Shown: positions 6,357-15,130 of the stretch, piece after piece
Layout: each line of letters opens with the position of its first letter
Position numbering within the stretch: position 1 is the stretch's first letter
NCBI GenBank assembly: GCA_002286855.1
Contig: NRSV01000113.1
Coordinates: 1 to 15,130 of the forward strand
Reading direction: 5' to 3'
Source: Bipolaris cookei
Lineage: Eukaryota > Ascomycota > Dothideomycetes > Pleosporales > Pleosporaceae
Length of the DNA: 15,130 nucleotides
The notes under the pieces: model-generated
Told to the model about the DNA's origin: nothing
Seen by the model: only the letters and a program-made list of their open reading frames with translations
Database searches by the model: none
Program-made: the position numbers and the translations under genes

Positions 6357-8213
6357 ATGCTCTCTCAACCTCATTTCCCATTCAAGACGATGGACGATAA
6401 AGTTCGAATCAGCGAAAAACAATTCCAAAACACCTATGTGGCTAGCTTCGAAACCTGGGCTCAACTGTATTCTCTCGTCGTTAAAGATGCGAAGCTTCCT
6501 AGTCACTGCTTTTTTACGATAAACACGTTTCCTCTCTTGCCGACCTTCCCACGGAGCCTCGAGCTCGAAGAGCACTCTGACGGATTAACTGCCTCTGGAT
6601 TCTCTATCTGGGGATCTTCGCCAGCAAAATGCGCTCGCTGTATTCCTTCTTTTCGGCGCCGAGTGCAGCTCGAGGTCGCAGTGAAGGACCCAGTTCTGCT
6701 TTCGATCTCCGATTTGGCTCCGACTGATTCGTATTCCACTTCGTGGTTTAGTTCTCAGAACGACTATGTAACAATCCTTGTGTTGGCGTGGGCATACATC
6801 CTATCGGCTCGTTGGACGGAAATTATGTCTCCTGCTTGCTCTCTCACCTATACCGACAGCCTGGCAGAGCACTACGACGCAGCAACAAGATCCAATAGCT
6901 CCCAGCATTTCATTGTCCTGGATATCGGTCCGGCAAGTCCAAAAGAAGTTCGATGGTGGGCTGCCATTTTGGCAAAAGGCCAGGGCTGGCAAGCTAGTAT
7001 TCGATCCTCCCTTTTGTCACCATGGTCGGTTCGTATCGAATCGAACTCCCAATTTCTTCTTTACCCGAAGACAAATACTTCAGACTGGCAGGACTCAACT
7101 TCAACATTCTCAGAAGCCTTAGGCTTTCTGAGTAGATTCTGTACACGTCACAACATTGTTGATCAAGGCCATGCCGCATTATCTGCCGTCCTCCTGCTCC
7201 CGCATATGGCCGGTAAAACACTGCAGTTGCCGTCTCCTAATTTCGGCTCACAGAAAGCATCTATCGAGGGTCCGATCGATAGTCTCCACGATTATTTACT
7301 ACCCCAGGCGACACTTAAAGGGCGATATCTCGATAGACTTCTCACGTTAAGCTGCAACACTAAAGGAATACGTCCCCTACTCCTCAGCGTATTTTACGAC
7401 CCTAGTATAGAATGCAACGCTGTAACACCCTGGCTACAAGGAACGCTCGCTGCTATCGAATCACTGGCTGGAGAAAAGCTGTCGATTTTTGGGCGCATGT
7501 GTATGGAGAGAAGACCCGAGGTGGCGTGCATCTGGTTAGGCAGTGCCATCCTAGGTCTTCAATCGAAACTCCTGCAGGATGTAAAATATGGACAGATACC
7601 AATCGACCTTGACTCCGCGGCGTGGACAGGGACAATCCAATCATTCATACAGCAACCTGTGTCTAGGCCGCTTACAGTTAACGGATATATACAGCGCGCT
7701 GACGAATGTCGTTTACTTTTCCTGTGCCAGTCCAGAAACCACACTCGAACCCCAATCTGCCAATGGAAACCTTTTGGAAAAACCCCCAAGGACGACATCG
7801 ATCTCGAAGTCAAGGTCCACGAGAATTGTAAAGGCCATGGGCTTCAATATCAAGCGTTTGTCTGGGACTGCATAGAAGGAGAATTAAAACTCCCATCACT
7901 GCAACAATGTCCGCACGGAATTCAAGGTCAGCCTAGTATACAGGAAGTTCAATGTACAGTCCCTATTATGTGGAAAGGTTTGAATCGTGAAAAAGAGGCT
8001 ATTTCAGAGAATGCTACGCGTAACATATTCAGCTGGTTGCGTTCTGATGGGTACGCACGATGCGAAAAAGCGATATGCAAGCATGAATGGTTCATGACAT
8101 ATGATTCAGACGAAGAGCAAGAACTTATAGAGGAAAAAACCTCCATGAATGACTTTAAAGATGTCAAAAAAGTTGAGGATTGGTTGACCTATCTAAAGGA
8201 AAGTCTTCACTAA
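6357..8213 (+). CDS. Uncharacterised 618-aa fungal protein
   Basis: A single uninterrupted frame starts at ATG 6357; a second in-frame ATG at 6390 (MDDKVRISEKQF) is an equally plausible start and would give 607 residues. No catalytic motif was recognised. Landmarks are a CFFTINTFPLLPTFPRSL stretch (about residues 51-68), a KCARC motif (91-95), a hydrophobic NDYVTILVLAWAYILSARW segment (135-153), a WWAAILAKGQGW segment (200-211), GRMCMERRPEVACIWLG (379-395), NIFSWLRSDG near 556-565 and an acidic tail YDSDEEQELIEE (582-593). There is no signal peptide. The hydrophobic segment contains charged residues nearby and is more likely buried than membrane-spanning. From memory the layout resembles a recurrent orphan family of Pezizomycotina with no assigned function. 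The gene looks intact and free of introns. Confidence 0.8.
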   Translation: MLSQPHFPFKTMDDKVRISEKQFQNTYVASFETWAQLYSLVVKDAKLPSHCFFTINTFPLLPTFPRSLELEEHSDGLTASGFSIWGSSPAKCARCIPSFRRRVQLEVAVKDPVLLSISDLAPTDSYSTSWFSSQNDYVTILVLAWAYILSARWTEIMSPACSLTYTDSLAEHYDAATRSNSSQHFIVLDIGPASPKEVRWWAAILAKGQGWQASIRSSLLSPWSVRIESNSQFLLYPKTNTSDWQDSTSTFSEALGFLSRFCTRHNIVDQGHAALSAVLLLPHMAGKTLQLPSPNFGSQKASIEGPIDSLHDYLLPQATLKGRYLDRLLTLSCNTKGIRPLLLSVFYDPSIECNAVTPWLQGTLAAIESLAGEKLSIFGRMCMERRPEVACIWLGSAILGLQSKLLQDVKYGQIPIDLDSAAWTGTIQSFIQQPVSRPLTVNGYIQRADECRLLFLCQSRNHTRTPICQWKPFGKTPKDDIDLEVKVHENCKGHGLQYQAFVWDCIEGELKLPSLQQCPHGIQGQPSIQEVQCTVPIMWKGLNREKEAISENATRNIFSWLRSDGYARCEKAICKHEWFMTYDSDEEQELIEEKTSMNDFKDVKKVEDWLTYLKESLH

Positions 8214-9000
8214 TATTGAAATTATTTGAGGTTTGCTTGGAGGTCTCTAATATCTTTAGTCGCATTACGTTCTCTATCATCAACTCGCTCTGTAGTTACG
8301 CCCATTATTTCTTCTCTTTTTGCTTCCAGCCTCTAAATTTTTGAAGATTTCAAGATATCTCTCAACAATATCCATATACATGTAATAAAACTGCTCTTCT
8401 ATATTCACATAGATTCACAGATACATGTAGTCCACAATCGATGACAATAAGAGCGATGGCGGGGGCATACATATGTATGAGTGTTCCAAACGTGCCATAA
8501 CGCACGAACCAATCAACAATTTGGGGAACCGATGTGGTGCCGAGTCAGGCTCCTTGGGCCTGCGCGTCGTCGCGTACGTTCACGATCTTATCGCGCCATC
8601 GCTAAGATACATTACATGTTGCTTTTCATCATTCCTCGTCTTATCTCACTCTTTTTAGACCACGTAGGACTGTAAGCAGCTGTGTGCAAGACAGCGCTGT
8701 GGCACTTTTTGGCGACTCATGCATCTTCGAGGATGTCTACGCAATCGCGATCGCAAGTCGTACAGTCTAAACCGATAGGTGAAGGGTTAAATGGCTTTCG
8801 GAAGACTTTCAAGTCAACATGCAAAAATGTACGCATTCCCACTTCTTCGCAAGCACTTAAACAGGTAGGCTACGAAGGTAGTACAGGCTGGCATCGCTTC
8901 TGCACATCTGACGCATATACAGAAACCCAGGACCTATTCGTAATCTTCTTTCCGTTTTGCAAGCCCTTCCAGCGGCTCGATTTTTACGGTCCCAGCATTA
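8214..9000. other. Intergenic region upstream of the FunK1 remnant
   Basis: The first half is AT-rich with no gene; a CCAAT sequence occurs near 8508-8512. From 8682 a frame stays open to 9128 (in-frame ATG at 8733) with fairly fungal codon use. Its translation is not recognised, and its end overlaps the FunK1 N-terminus in another frame. It may be a decayed 5' exon or upstream remnant; it is not annotated as a gene. Confidence 0.4.
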
Positions 9001-10733
9001 AGGCAAAACCCTCTCTCATAACCTCCTGCGGCTTAATGCTGCAGTCAGCTCGGATATCTTTGACGTCGAACGAATACGACCTCTGCTCGATGCGGTCCTC
9101 GAATTTCAGCCCAACGAAGTCGTCTTAGATAGAGTACACGACACCGTCACCGAGTCAACGCCTCCACCCCGCCCTGCATCATCCTTTCACCAAACACCCC
9201 TTTTCATCAACACGATCAGTTTCGCGAACTCCACCGAGTACCGCAAACACGTAGACAATGTGCTGAAGGGGGCGTTAGAAGACATATACGTTGGCATATC
9301 CGGTTTCTTCGAAGCATTCTTCGGAGATTTACCAGATCTAAGACCGATAGCACAAGCTGTTTTTGACGAGTGCAAGGAAGGAGATAAACCAGTCTTCCAG
9401 GTAGAGAGCGATTGGCAGAGCTGGCCTGAGGCGGCGAAGGAAAATGACGTTTTGAGCTGGTTTGCCCCAATTACAGAGCGGGCCTTGCAGATGGGTGTCA
9501 GTCGGTATCTAGGATACGCCGGCGAACACTAGCACAGCCGCATCAGCCTCTACAAGGCTCCACTGCCGATCGCAAGTTGGACATTGGCTTTGTGGACGAT
9601 CCGAACGCCGGCGTGAACTCGAAATGTCAATGGTCACATATCCTTGTACCCGGAGAGCTCAAGAGCAACCCGTCAGCCGACAAAGCGTCCAAGGCGTGAC
9701 TCGACCTTGGCCGATACGCGAGGGAGGTGCTCGCTGCCCAAGCAAGTTGCTGCGCGAGGCAACTGAGATGGACGTGATTAATGTGGCGAGATACTATCAT
9801 CATGAGACGGTTCGTGTGGGCATGCAGGACGACTCTATCTGCGGGAACGTGCGACAAGGTCTTGATATAACAAAAGCGACAAACTATAGGCTAGAAAGCA
9901 TAATGCCATATCTAAGCACAGTTCGCTCCCTCTCAAGAAAAGGCCGAAGCAGCAGCGCTACTGAACGGAAGCGATCCTCGAGTTGCACGAACGCATCTTT
10001 ACCGCCTAGCAAGCGAATCTGTTCGAGCTCTCCTATAAAGGGAGGAAGAATAACAGTGGATCGAGTGCACTGCCGCGTTGTTGTCCGAGACTATGGGAAG
10101 CCTATATATATGGCGAGTTTCAGGGCTAGCCTTCTGGCTGCGCTAGAAGGCTGTATTACAGGGTACGAGTCGTTGCATACGCGGGTCGGCATGCTACAAT
10201 GCGACATTTCGCCGAACAACCCTATGGTGAACGAGGATGAGGACGAGGATAATCCTCCTGGCATGCCTTCTTGATCGATCTAAACCTTGCTATCAAGGAA
10301 TATCGAGAGAAACCGTCAAGAGCACGAGGGAAGACCGGCACGCGAGCGTTCATGGCGATCGGGATACTTTACGACGATGAGCAGCATTCTTTCATGCACG
10401 ACCTAGAATCTTTTTTCTGGATGCTGTTTTGGATATGCATTCACTATAACGGATCGCAGGGAAGAGTAGTTCAACAATTTGACAAATGGAACTATGCAAA
10501 CATGGAGGAGCTAGCCAAGCTAAAACTGGGCACAATATCAGATGATGAGATTTTTTCGTAAAACTATCCTAGAACACTTCACAGACTATTACCAGCCACG
10601 TATATCTTGCGTTGATAGATTACGGAGAAAGATATTCCCTAGAGGTGGAAGGATGAGGGTTCCGAATCCGAGGCTGTACTTGGATATGAAGGAGATCCTA
10701 AGAGCAGCACGAGATGACTTGAAGGAGTCATAA
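9001..10733 (+). pseudogene. FunK1-type fungal protein kinase, broken
   Basis: Pieces of one FunK1 (fungal-specific protein kinase-like family) gene lie in order across three frames. Piece 1 (about 9030-9500) has NAAVSSDIFDVERIRPLLDAV and FFEAFFGDLPDLRPIAQAVF. After a shift near 9485-9526, piece 2 has QPLQGSTADRKLDIGF and SHILVPGELKSNPSAD, then an in-frame TGA at 9697-9699 inside SKA*LDLGRYAREVLAAQ. At 9742-9746 the sequence jumps to LLREATE..VARYYHHETV, skipping the middle of the protein. Piece 3 has the Ser-rich insert, VVVRDYGKPIY and the catalytic loop QCDISPNN (Asp at 10203-10205). A shift near 10262-10271 leads to LIDLNLA, where the family usually has DLD, then GTRAFMA and HDLESFFWMLFWI. 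A last shift in the T-run at 10551-10556 leads to the C-terminus, ending at TAA 10731-10733. It cannot make an active kinase. Confidence 0.85.
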
Positions 10734-11186
10734 GGATAAGGAGACGTATCGATCAGCATGCACCATGTGAACCAGCAGAAATAACCAACGACTGCTAGTA
10801 TAGCTATGTAATCCCGTCTGTTACTTTGCTGGTAATGTGGTGAGATTATCTTTCCAACCTCGCAAGTCAATCACACTTGGGAAGCGAAGGACTCTGGCAG
10901 TCGACATGGAACACTTCTGACATTGTGAATTGAACAGTGTGCCTATAAACGATACTCCCTTTGTTGATCAAGTCACCTGCATTGAGGACCCATAGTATGT
11001 CGCGACGACATGTAGCGAGGTTGAAAAGCAGGGTCAGCGTCATAGCCTGTTCATCGCTCTACCCCGCTTACCCCGCCTAACCCGCCCACCCCGGTTCCAA
11101 TCGACAATAGGTAGGCCATAGCCTGTAGCAGGTCTTATGTAGTGCGGAAGCGCTTTGTCCTTACCGATCGAGGAAGTGTGCAAGGT
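10734..11186. promoter_or_regulatory. Upstream region of the deaminase gene with a CCCCGCC-type repeat
   Basis: No gene was seen. A C-rich degenerate repeat at 11061-11093 (ACCCCGCTT, ACCCCGCCT, AACCCGCCC) lies about 100 bp before the first in-frame ATG of the deaminase gene. Such pyrimidine/C-rich tracts are common in fungal promoters, and C2H2 regulators often bind CCCC motifs; a specific factor cannot be named. Confidence 0.4.
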
Positions 11187-13358
11187 ATGCAAGTCGTGAC
11201 CCCGCGCGACGTGAATGCTATATCAACTGCCTCAGCGTACTGTCACCCTTACAACATGTGGTGGTTAGATCGCTTCTCGCCAAACATGTTCACCTGTTCT
11301 CCACCGCCCGCAGTGATTTGCGCTGAGAATATCGCCCTGCTCTATCTCCTCCATCCGGTCCCAGTCCCACCTTCCTGCAATGAGATTAAGAAGCCTCCAT
11401 TTCGCCAAGGGAGCTATTCATTGTCATTTGTCCAGGAGCGAGAATTGGCTAGCACATTAGCCTTCCTCTCTAACACTAAAGATGATCCCAACCATATACC
11501 AGCCCTCTGTGTTGAGGAGAACCCTAATTTGGTGTCGTTAAATGTTGTGGTAGCTGTGAACAAGAAAAATGGGGAGGATGGTAACGAGGTCCTCCAAAAG
11601 ATAAAGCAGAGTCTCGAGAAGATCTTCACAATTCTGTCAGAGTTCTCAGAAGGTATGTACTATAAGCTCCTCTATGCTTGCCGATAATAACTGTTATAAG
11701 AGCGAGACAACAACCGAGCAATAGAATACCAAATCTTCAATGCAATTATTTCTATATGTTCCCATCGCATTCTAAGCCGTCTGAGGTTCATGGCTACAAA
11801 ACGGGGTACTCCTAGACAGCCCCTCAGGGTTATTCTAGGCGAAGCTATCAATTCTCTCAAGCAAGTCAATCATCAAACTTTGAACAGCCTACCGTTCAGC
11901 TTATTCACGGAAAGAGCTAAAGATGTTGTTAGACTAGCTGACGCATGGGTTAAGCATCAGAAGTTGGCGGAGTTAGGAAATCTGGTGGAAGGCATCTACC
12001 AGTTAAAGCAGACCAGAGATCTTCAAGCCCTGCTAGACTCGATACCGAATCGTGCAATGGACCCAAGTTCAAGGCAAAACCTATTTAACATTATTAAGAA
12101 AGTGTCGAGATATCGAGAGGCTGCACGATTTCTGTATCGTACAGCCAAAAAGATTCCCTTGCTGCGGCGAGCGAAAGTTGTTATCGCCAGTCTGCCTAAA
12201 GAAGTTTTTGATCGAGTTTCGGACGAAAACTGTACTCCACAGCTCACGTCAACGATCGCAAGAATGAACACAAATTGCCAAGGGCCAGTCGTCCGCCACC
12301 TCTGTCGTCTTCTGAACACGAGTGGTCCACAGCTGAATGATCAGTTTGCTGATCAAACAAGGAAAACGATGCGGGAGGCCAAGATACATGCGGAAATTCA
12401 GCTTGTCTTCCATTATGAGCTGAGTGTTTCGAGGTTACCACCACGTGTTGTTTGTTCCAGCAAGGATGCATGCTTTCTGTGTAATGCTTTCATTCTGATG
12501 CATGGGAAAATGCACACACCCCGATACCATGGGCGGTTGTATCCTGGATGGAGATTGCCATCGATGTCTGATCTTAACGATTTGGATATACGACTAAATT
12601 CGGCACTCGAAGATCAGATTAAAGATAGCCTGAAGACACTGCTATCAAGACAGAAGAAGACTATGTACCCAGATCCAAACGAGAGCACATTGCTTACACT
12701 GCCATTATCTACATCAACGTTGCGTACACCAGCTTTAGTAGAAGTAATTGAATGGGAAAAAGCATCAGCAAAAAGCTCTTTAGTCAACGACACAGCTAGA
12801 CTCCGGGAACGCACAATATCACCCAAAGACCGATCGTCAGTCTCCCTCGCAGAGTGTATTGGCACTGTTCCTTCCGCACTTGGTTCGAGAAGTGCTATCA
12901 CGGTAGAGGATGATGAACTTCCCAAGATTAGCTTGTCGGACCAAGCTGCAACGCAACTTTCCGCTCAATGCAGTCATCAAACAACTCGACATGAAGTTAT
13001 AACATGTGAAACTGAAGAATTGATCCAGGGTATGTCACAGGCTAGAAGCGTTATCGCGTGCGAACCCCAATTTCACACCACAGATGAGCTTGAGATTCAT
13101 ATCGAGCATATCGCAGAAATGTTGGTACCAGGTGCAAACAGAAGTGATTTAGAGATTGCCTATAGCATCGAATGGCTTTCGGTCGAAAAGGCAAAGGAGC
13201 TACTAGAACACAAGGAAGCTACTATCGTAGACATAGAAGCGTTGCAATGCGGAGCCTGGCATACAATAGATTGCCACGATGATATACTCATTATGGCTCG
13301 AGGAACTCTTGTCAGAATCACACCTCGAAATGAAAAACAGAGAGAGGGGCGGGGGTAG
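11187..13358 (+). CDS. OTT_1508-like nucleic-acid deaminase family protein, two exons
   Basis: Exon 1 is 11187-11652 and exon 2 is 11719-13358, giving 701 residues. The 66-nt intron has donor GTATGT at 11653 and acceptor GAG ending at 11718; splicing keeps phase and joins FSE to A-IEYQIFNAII. The start is the first in-frame ATG after a TAG at 11112-11114; a later ATG (about 11256) or an unseen upstream exon is possible. Exon 1 has ERELASTLAFLSNTKDDPNH and a helix ending ILSEFSE. The deaminase core shows HAEIQLVFHYE (His379, Glu381), PPRVVCSSKDACFLCN (Cys407 and Cys410, zinc ligands) and HGKMHTPRYHGRLYPGW. These match the OTT_1508-like clade of the deaminase superfamily, predicted to act on nucleic acids or nucleotides. 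The C-terminus has YSIEWLSVEKAKELLEH and ILIMARGTLVRI, probably a separate domain. All visible catalytic residues are kept. Substrate and role are unknown. Confidence 0.8.
11653..11718 (+). other. Spliceosomal intron of the deaminase gene
   Basis: It is 66 nt long with donor GTATGT and a terminal AG. It contains in-frame stops (GATAATAA region) and the A-rich AATAACTG as a possible branch region. Removing it joins two frames that both read as the same protein family. The length is typical of filamentous ascomycetes. Confidence 0.7.
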
Positions 13359-14107
13359 AAGGGCGAGCACTTTGAGTCGTGTGATGTGGGATCTTATAAC
13401 GAAAAAGTACGGAGAGACTTTCCTTAGTTCAGATGCGACTGTATCCTTCAACCAGGGGTAATATTAAGCTTTCCCACGCAACTTCGTGTACCAGCGTACT
13501 TGCACAGCTCCATGAGATCTATTTGGAAACTGATGATAGATCCAGTTCCAAGATTTGCCTTCCTCTTTCCAGGGTTTAATTTTTGATCTTAGCCATTTGT
13601 AGATCGTTGGCTGGAGTCAGTGATATGTACTGTGCATGGTAAGTTAGGCTGAGCGGTGCGCTCCAAGATGAGACTAGTGACTAGTGCAGCGGCAGAGAAC
13701 ATTACCCCGCTTTTCTCCTGCTTATAGGGTGAATAGGAAGCTCTGGTCTTCCTTGTGCCATAATAATACTTCTTCAATTTTGTAAAATGCAATCTCCCCA
13801 GCTTCCCCCGTCTGTTGAATCCGAACCTCCCTACTATGCAAGGCCAAGGCCTGAACAAGTAGATATCTGCTATCGCGCTGCATGTAACGGAGACCACGAT
13901 ACTCTTAAAGAACAGGCTGGCATGCTATAACATTCTCTTAAATTTCATGTTTTTTATTTTCCTAGGTTTTCGGATCCATTGTACCAAGATCCGAGACGCA
14001 GATAGCCGATCGATTAAAAAAAGGGCTCGACATATTATCAGTCAAAAAACGATAATAATTAGAAAGATCTAGACTTCTTCCTTGCGATGACATGACCAAT
14101 TACATTG
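13359..14107. other. Intergenic region between convergent genes
   Basis: No gene was recognised. The minus-strand frame at 13589-13897 has no familiar motif. Near the 3' end of the Myb gene there is a weak inverted repeat TATTATC/GATAATA (14033-14039 and 14051-14057) in an A-rich stretch. It probably holds 3' UTRs of the two convergent genes. Confidence 0.45.
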
Positions 14108-15130
14108 CTAGGATTGTTTCTTCAATATGTAGTAGCGCAGTTTTACTGCACCAGGCGACCGACTAGGGAAGCGTTTACATATCTCTTCCCACTCCGTGCC
14201 CTGTTTATCCTTTAATGAGAGTAAAAGCACTTCTTCCGACTCTAACCATCGCTTGTGCGTGCGTTGGCTGTGTCCTCTCGTATCCTCTTCTCCATTCTCA
14301 TCCTCTTCGTCATAGCCGTCGTTTGAGCGGTCCGTTCCATGACTAGCAACGTCATCATGGGCGCTGCTCATCCAATTCGCCTTCAACCCTCCGCGATCAC
14401 AGAGGTCTGCAGCACTGCCGTTACACCGGTATCCTAGCAGCACCCATGAATCTGGTGATAGCTGGGTCATGCGGATAACTTTGCCTTGTTCGCCGAGGAC
14501 CTTGTGACCGAGGGCTACTAGATCGAGTAAACCACTCGGGTCGCAATGGCGCAATATTACTGACACGACTGAAGAGTCATTTGGAATAGCGCACAGCGTT
14601 AGATCGGTGATCTGACAAGACATGCTAAATCCAGATCTATAATCGACATTGATTACATCTTCAGCCGTCGCGCCTGGAGAATTTGATCCTGGAAAGCAAG
14701 CTTGTGACCCTGTATTGATATCGAGTCGTTCCGATATTGAATCTTGTTGTGGTTGGCTCAACTCTACTTGTTGCGGTGGCTTCGTAGGTACTGCATTGTA
14801 GTCCAAATTTCTAAGAGCAGTGTTGGATGGCCTGCGTCCTATCTTAGATGTCCAAGCCCTGTGCCTGCGCGGTTGAGATCTCGATAGGGGGATGTCGCAT
14901 GTCTCACTGTGGCTGGAATTTTCTCCATAGATGTCCCCAGTCTTGCTACCACTATCTTGTCTACTTACCCCACGCCTGCCGGATTCTTGGTTAACATTTT
15001 CTCCTACATCCAGTCCTTGAGAAAGAGTTATGTATTCTTGTGCTTGTAGTCGCTCTTTGACCGTTCCCTGGACATGAGTGCCGTCGCGGTGTTCTTCATC
15101 GCAGAAATCAGTCAGAGGGAGGGCTAGACT
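14108..15130 (-). CDS. Myb/SANT-domain protein, 5' end outside the window
   Basis: The minus-strand frame is open from the right edge to the stop at 14108-14110, 340 residues so far. There is no ATG that marks a start, and the TTG at 14806 is simply internal, so the N-terminus lies beyond 15130. The last 50 residues form a Myb/SANT-like domain: RWLESEEVLLLSLKDKQG, then TEWEEICKRFPSRSPGAV and KLRYYILKKQS. This is the W...W/F...Y spacing of a single fungal Myb repeat with a recognition helix, so nuclear DNA binding is likely. Before it is an acidic Asp/Glu-rich stretch (YDEEDENGEEDTRG). A central region with MSCQITDLTLCAIPN and SPDSWVLLGYRCNG is unrecognised. The N-terminal part is polar and Ser/Arg-rich (LSRSQPRRHRAWTSKIGRRP) and probably disordered. 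The gene converges on the deaminase gene. Regulatory targets are unknown. Confidence 0.75.
   Translation of the reverse strand, partial: SLALPLTDFCDEEHRDGTHVQGTVKERLQAQEYITLSQGLDVGENVNQESGRRGVSRQDSGSKTGDIYGENSSHSETCDIPLSRSQPRRHRAWTSKIGRRPSNTALRNLDYNAVPTKPPQQVELSQPQQDSISERLDINTGSQACFPGSNSPGATAEDVINVDYRSGFSMSCQITDLTLCAIPNDSSVVSVILRHCDPSGLLDLVALGHKVLGEQGKVIRMTQLSPDSWVLLGYRCNGSAADLCDRGGLKANWMSSAHDDVASHGTDRSNDGYDEEDENGEEDTRGHSQRTHKRWLESEEVLLLSLKDKQGTEWEEICKRFPSRSPGAVKLRYYILKKQS

Noticed and set aside
8473..8675. Two overlapping short frames
   Set aside because: About 60 codons each, with no recognisable motif or conserved content.
9697..9699. TGA in the FunK1 remnant as a RIP mutation
   Set aside because: A Trp TGG to TGA change alters the second G, which is not the CpA-to-TpA context expected of RIP.
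13279..13461. Short plus-strand frame at the end of the deaminase gene
   Set aside because: Mostly inside the deaminase coding sequence in another frame, and it contains simple Arg/Gly-rich read-through.
13589..13897. Minus-strand frame of 102 codons between the convergent genes
   Set aside because: No family resemblance, and the composition does not stand out from intergenic sequence; it could not be supported.
14804..14806. TTG as the start of the Myb gene
   Set aside because: The same frame continues open and protein-like to the window edge, and eukaryotic genes rarely start at TTG.

Overview
The window looks like an accessory, repeat-rich region of a filamentous ascomycete (Pezizomycotina). 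The evidence is the set of families: a FunK1-type fungal kinase remnant, an OTT_1508-like deaminase with one short 66-nt GTATGT...AG intron, a C-terminal Myb/SANT protein, a fungal F-box-like protein, an uncharacterised 618-aa fungal protein, and fragments of Tad1-like non-LTR (LINE) retrotransposons. No rRNA, tRNA or bacterial operon structure was seen.

Layout. 1-891 (-) is a 5'-truncated LINE piece with a complete RNase H domain, running off the left edge and bounded by a (TTA)n tract. 909-1919 is non-coding and crowded with palindromes; it ends in an array of about 16 units of 34-46 bp, each able to fold into a hairpin and joined by a constant GTTTGGAT-like linker. 1920-2679 holds a 21-bp inverted repeat and a diverged block that recurs at about 6174-6305. 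2680-3816 (+) is an F-box-like gene whose coding signal jumps frame near 3418. 4259-5274 (+) is a second LINE piece (end of RT, connection, start of RNase H). It stops at the only ambiguous base, n5275, and meets a LINE ORF1 piece in the opposite orientation (6059-5276). 6357-8213 (+) is the intact 618-aa gene, starting about 300 bp from the LINE ORF1 start, head to head.

9001-10733 (+) is a broken FunK1 kinase: frameshifts, one in-frame stop, and an internal deletion that removes the middle of the protein. 11187-13358 (+) is an apparently intact two-exon gene for an OTT_1508-like deaminase. 14108-15130 (-) is the 3' part of a Myb/SANT gene that stays open to the right edge and is convergent with the deaminase gene.

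No pathway or operon links these genes. FunK1, OTT_1508-like and orphan fungal families together with LINE debris suggest a fast-turnover accessory compartment (inference). The most unusual object is the hairpin array at 1264-1919, where stem sequences differ between units but pairing is kept.
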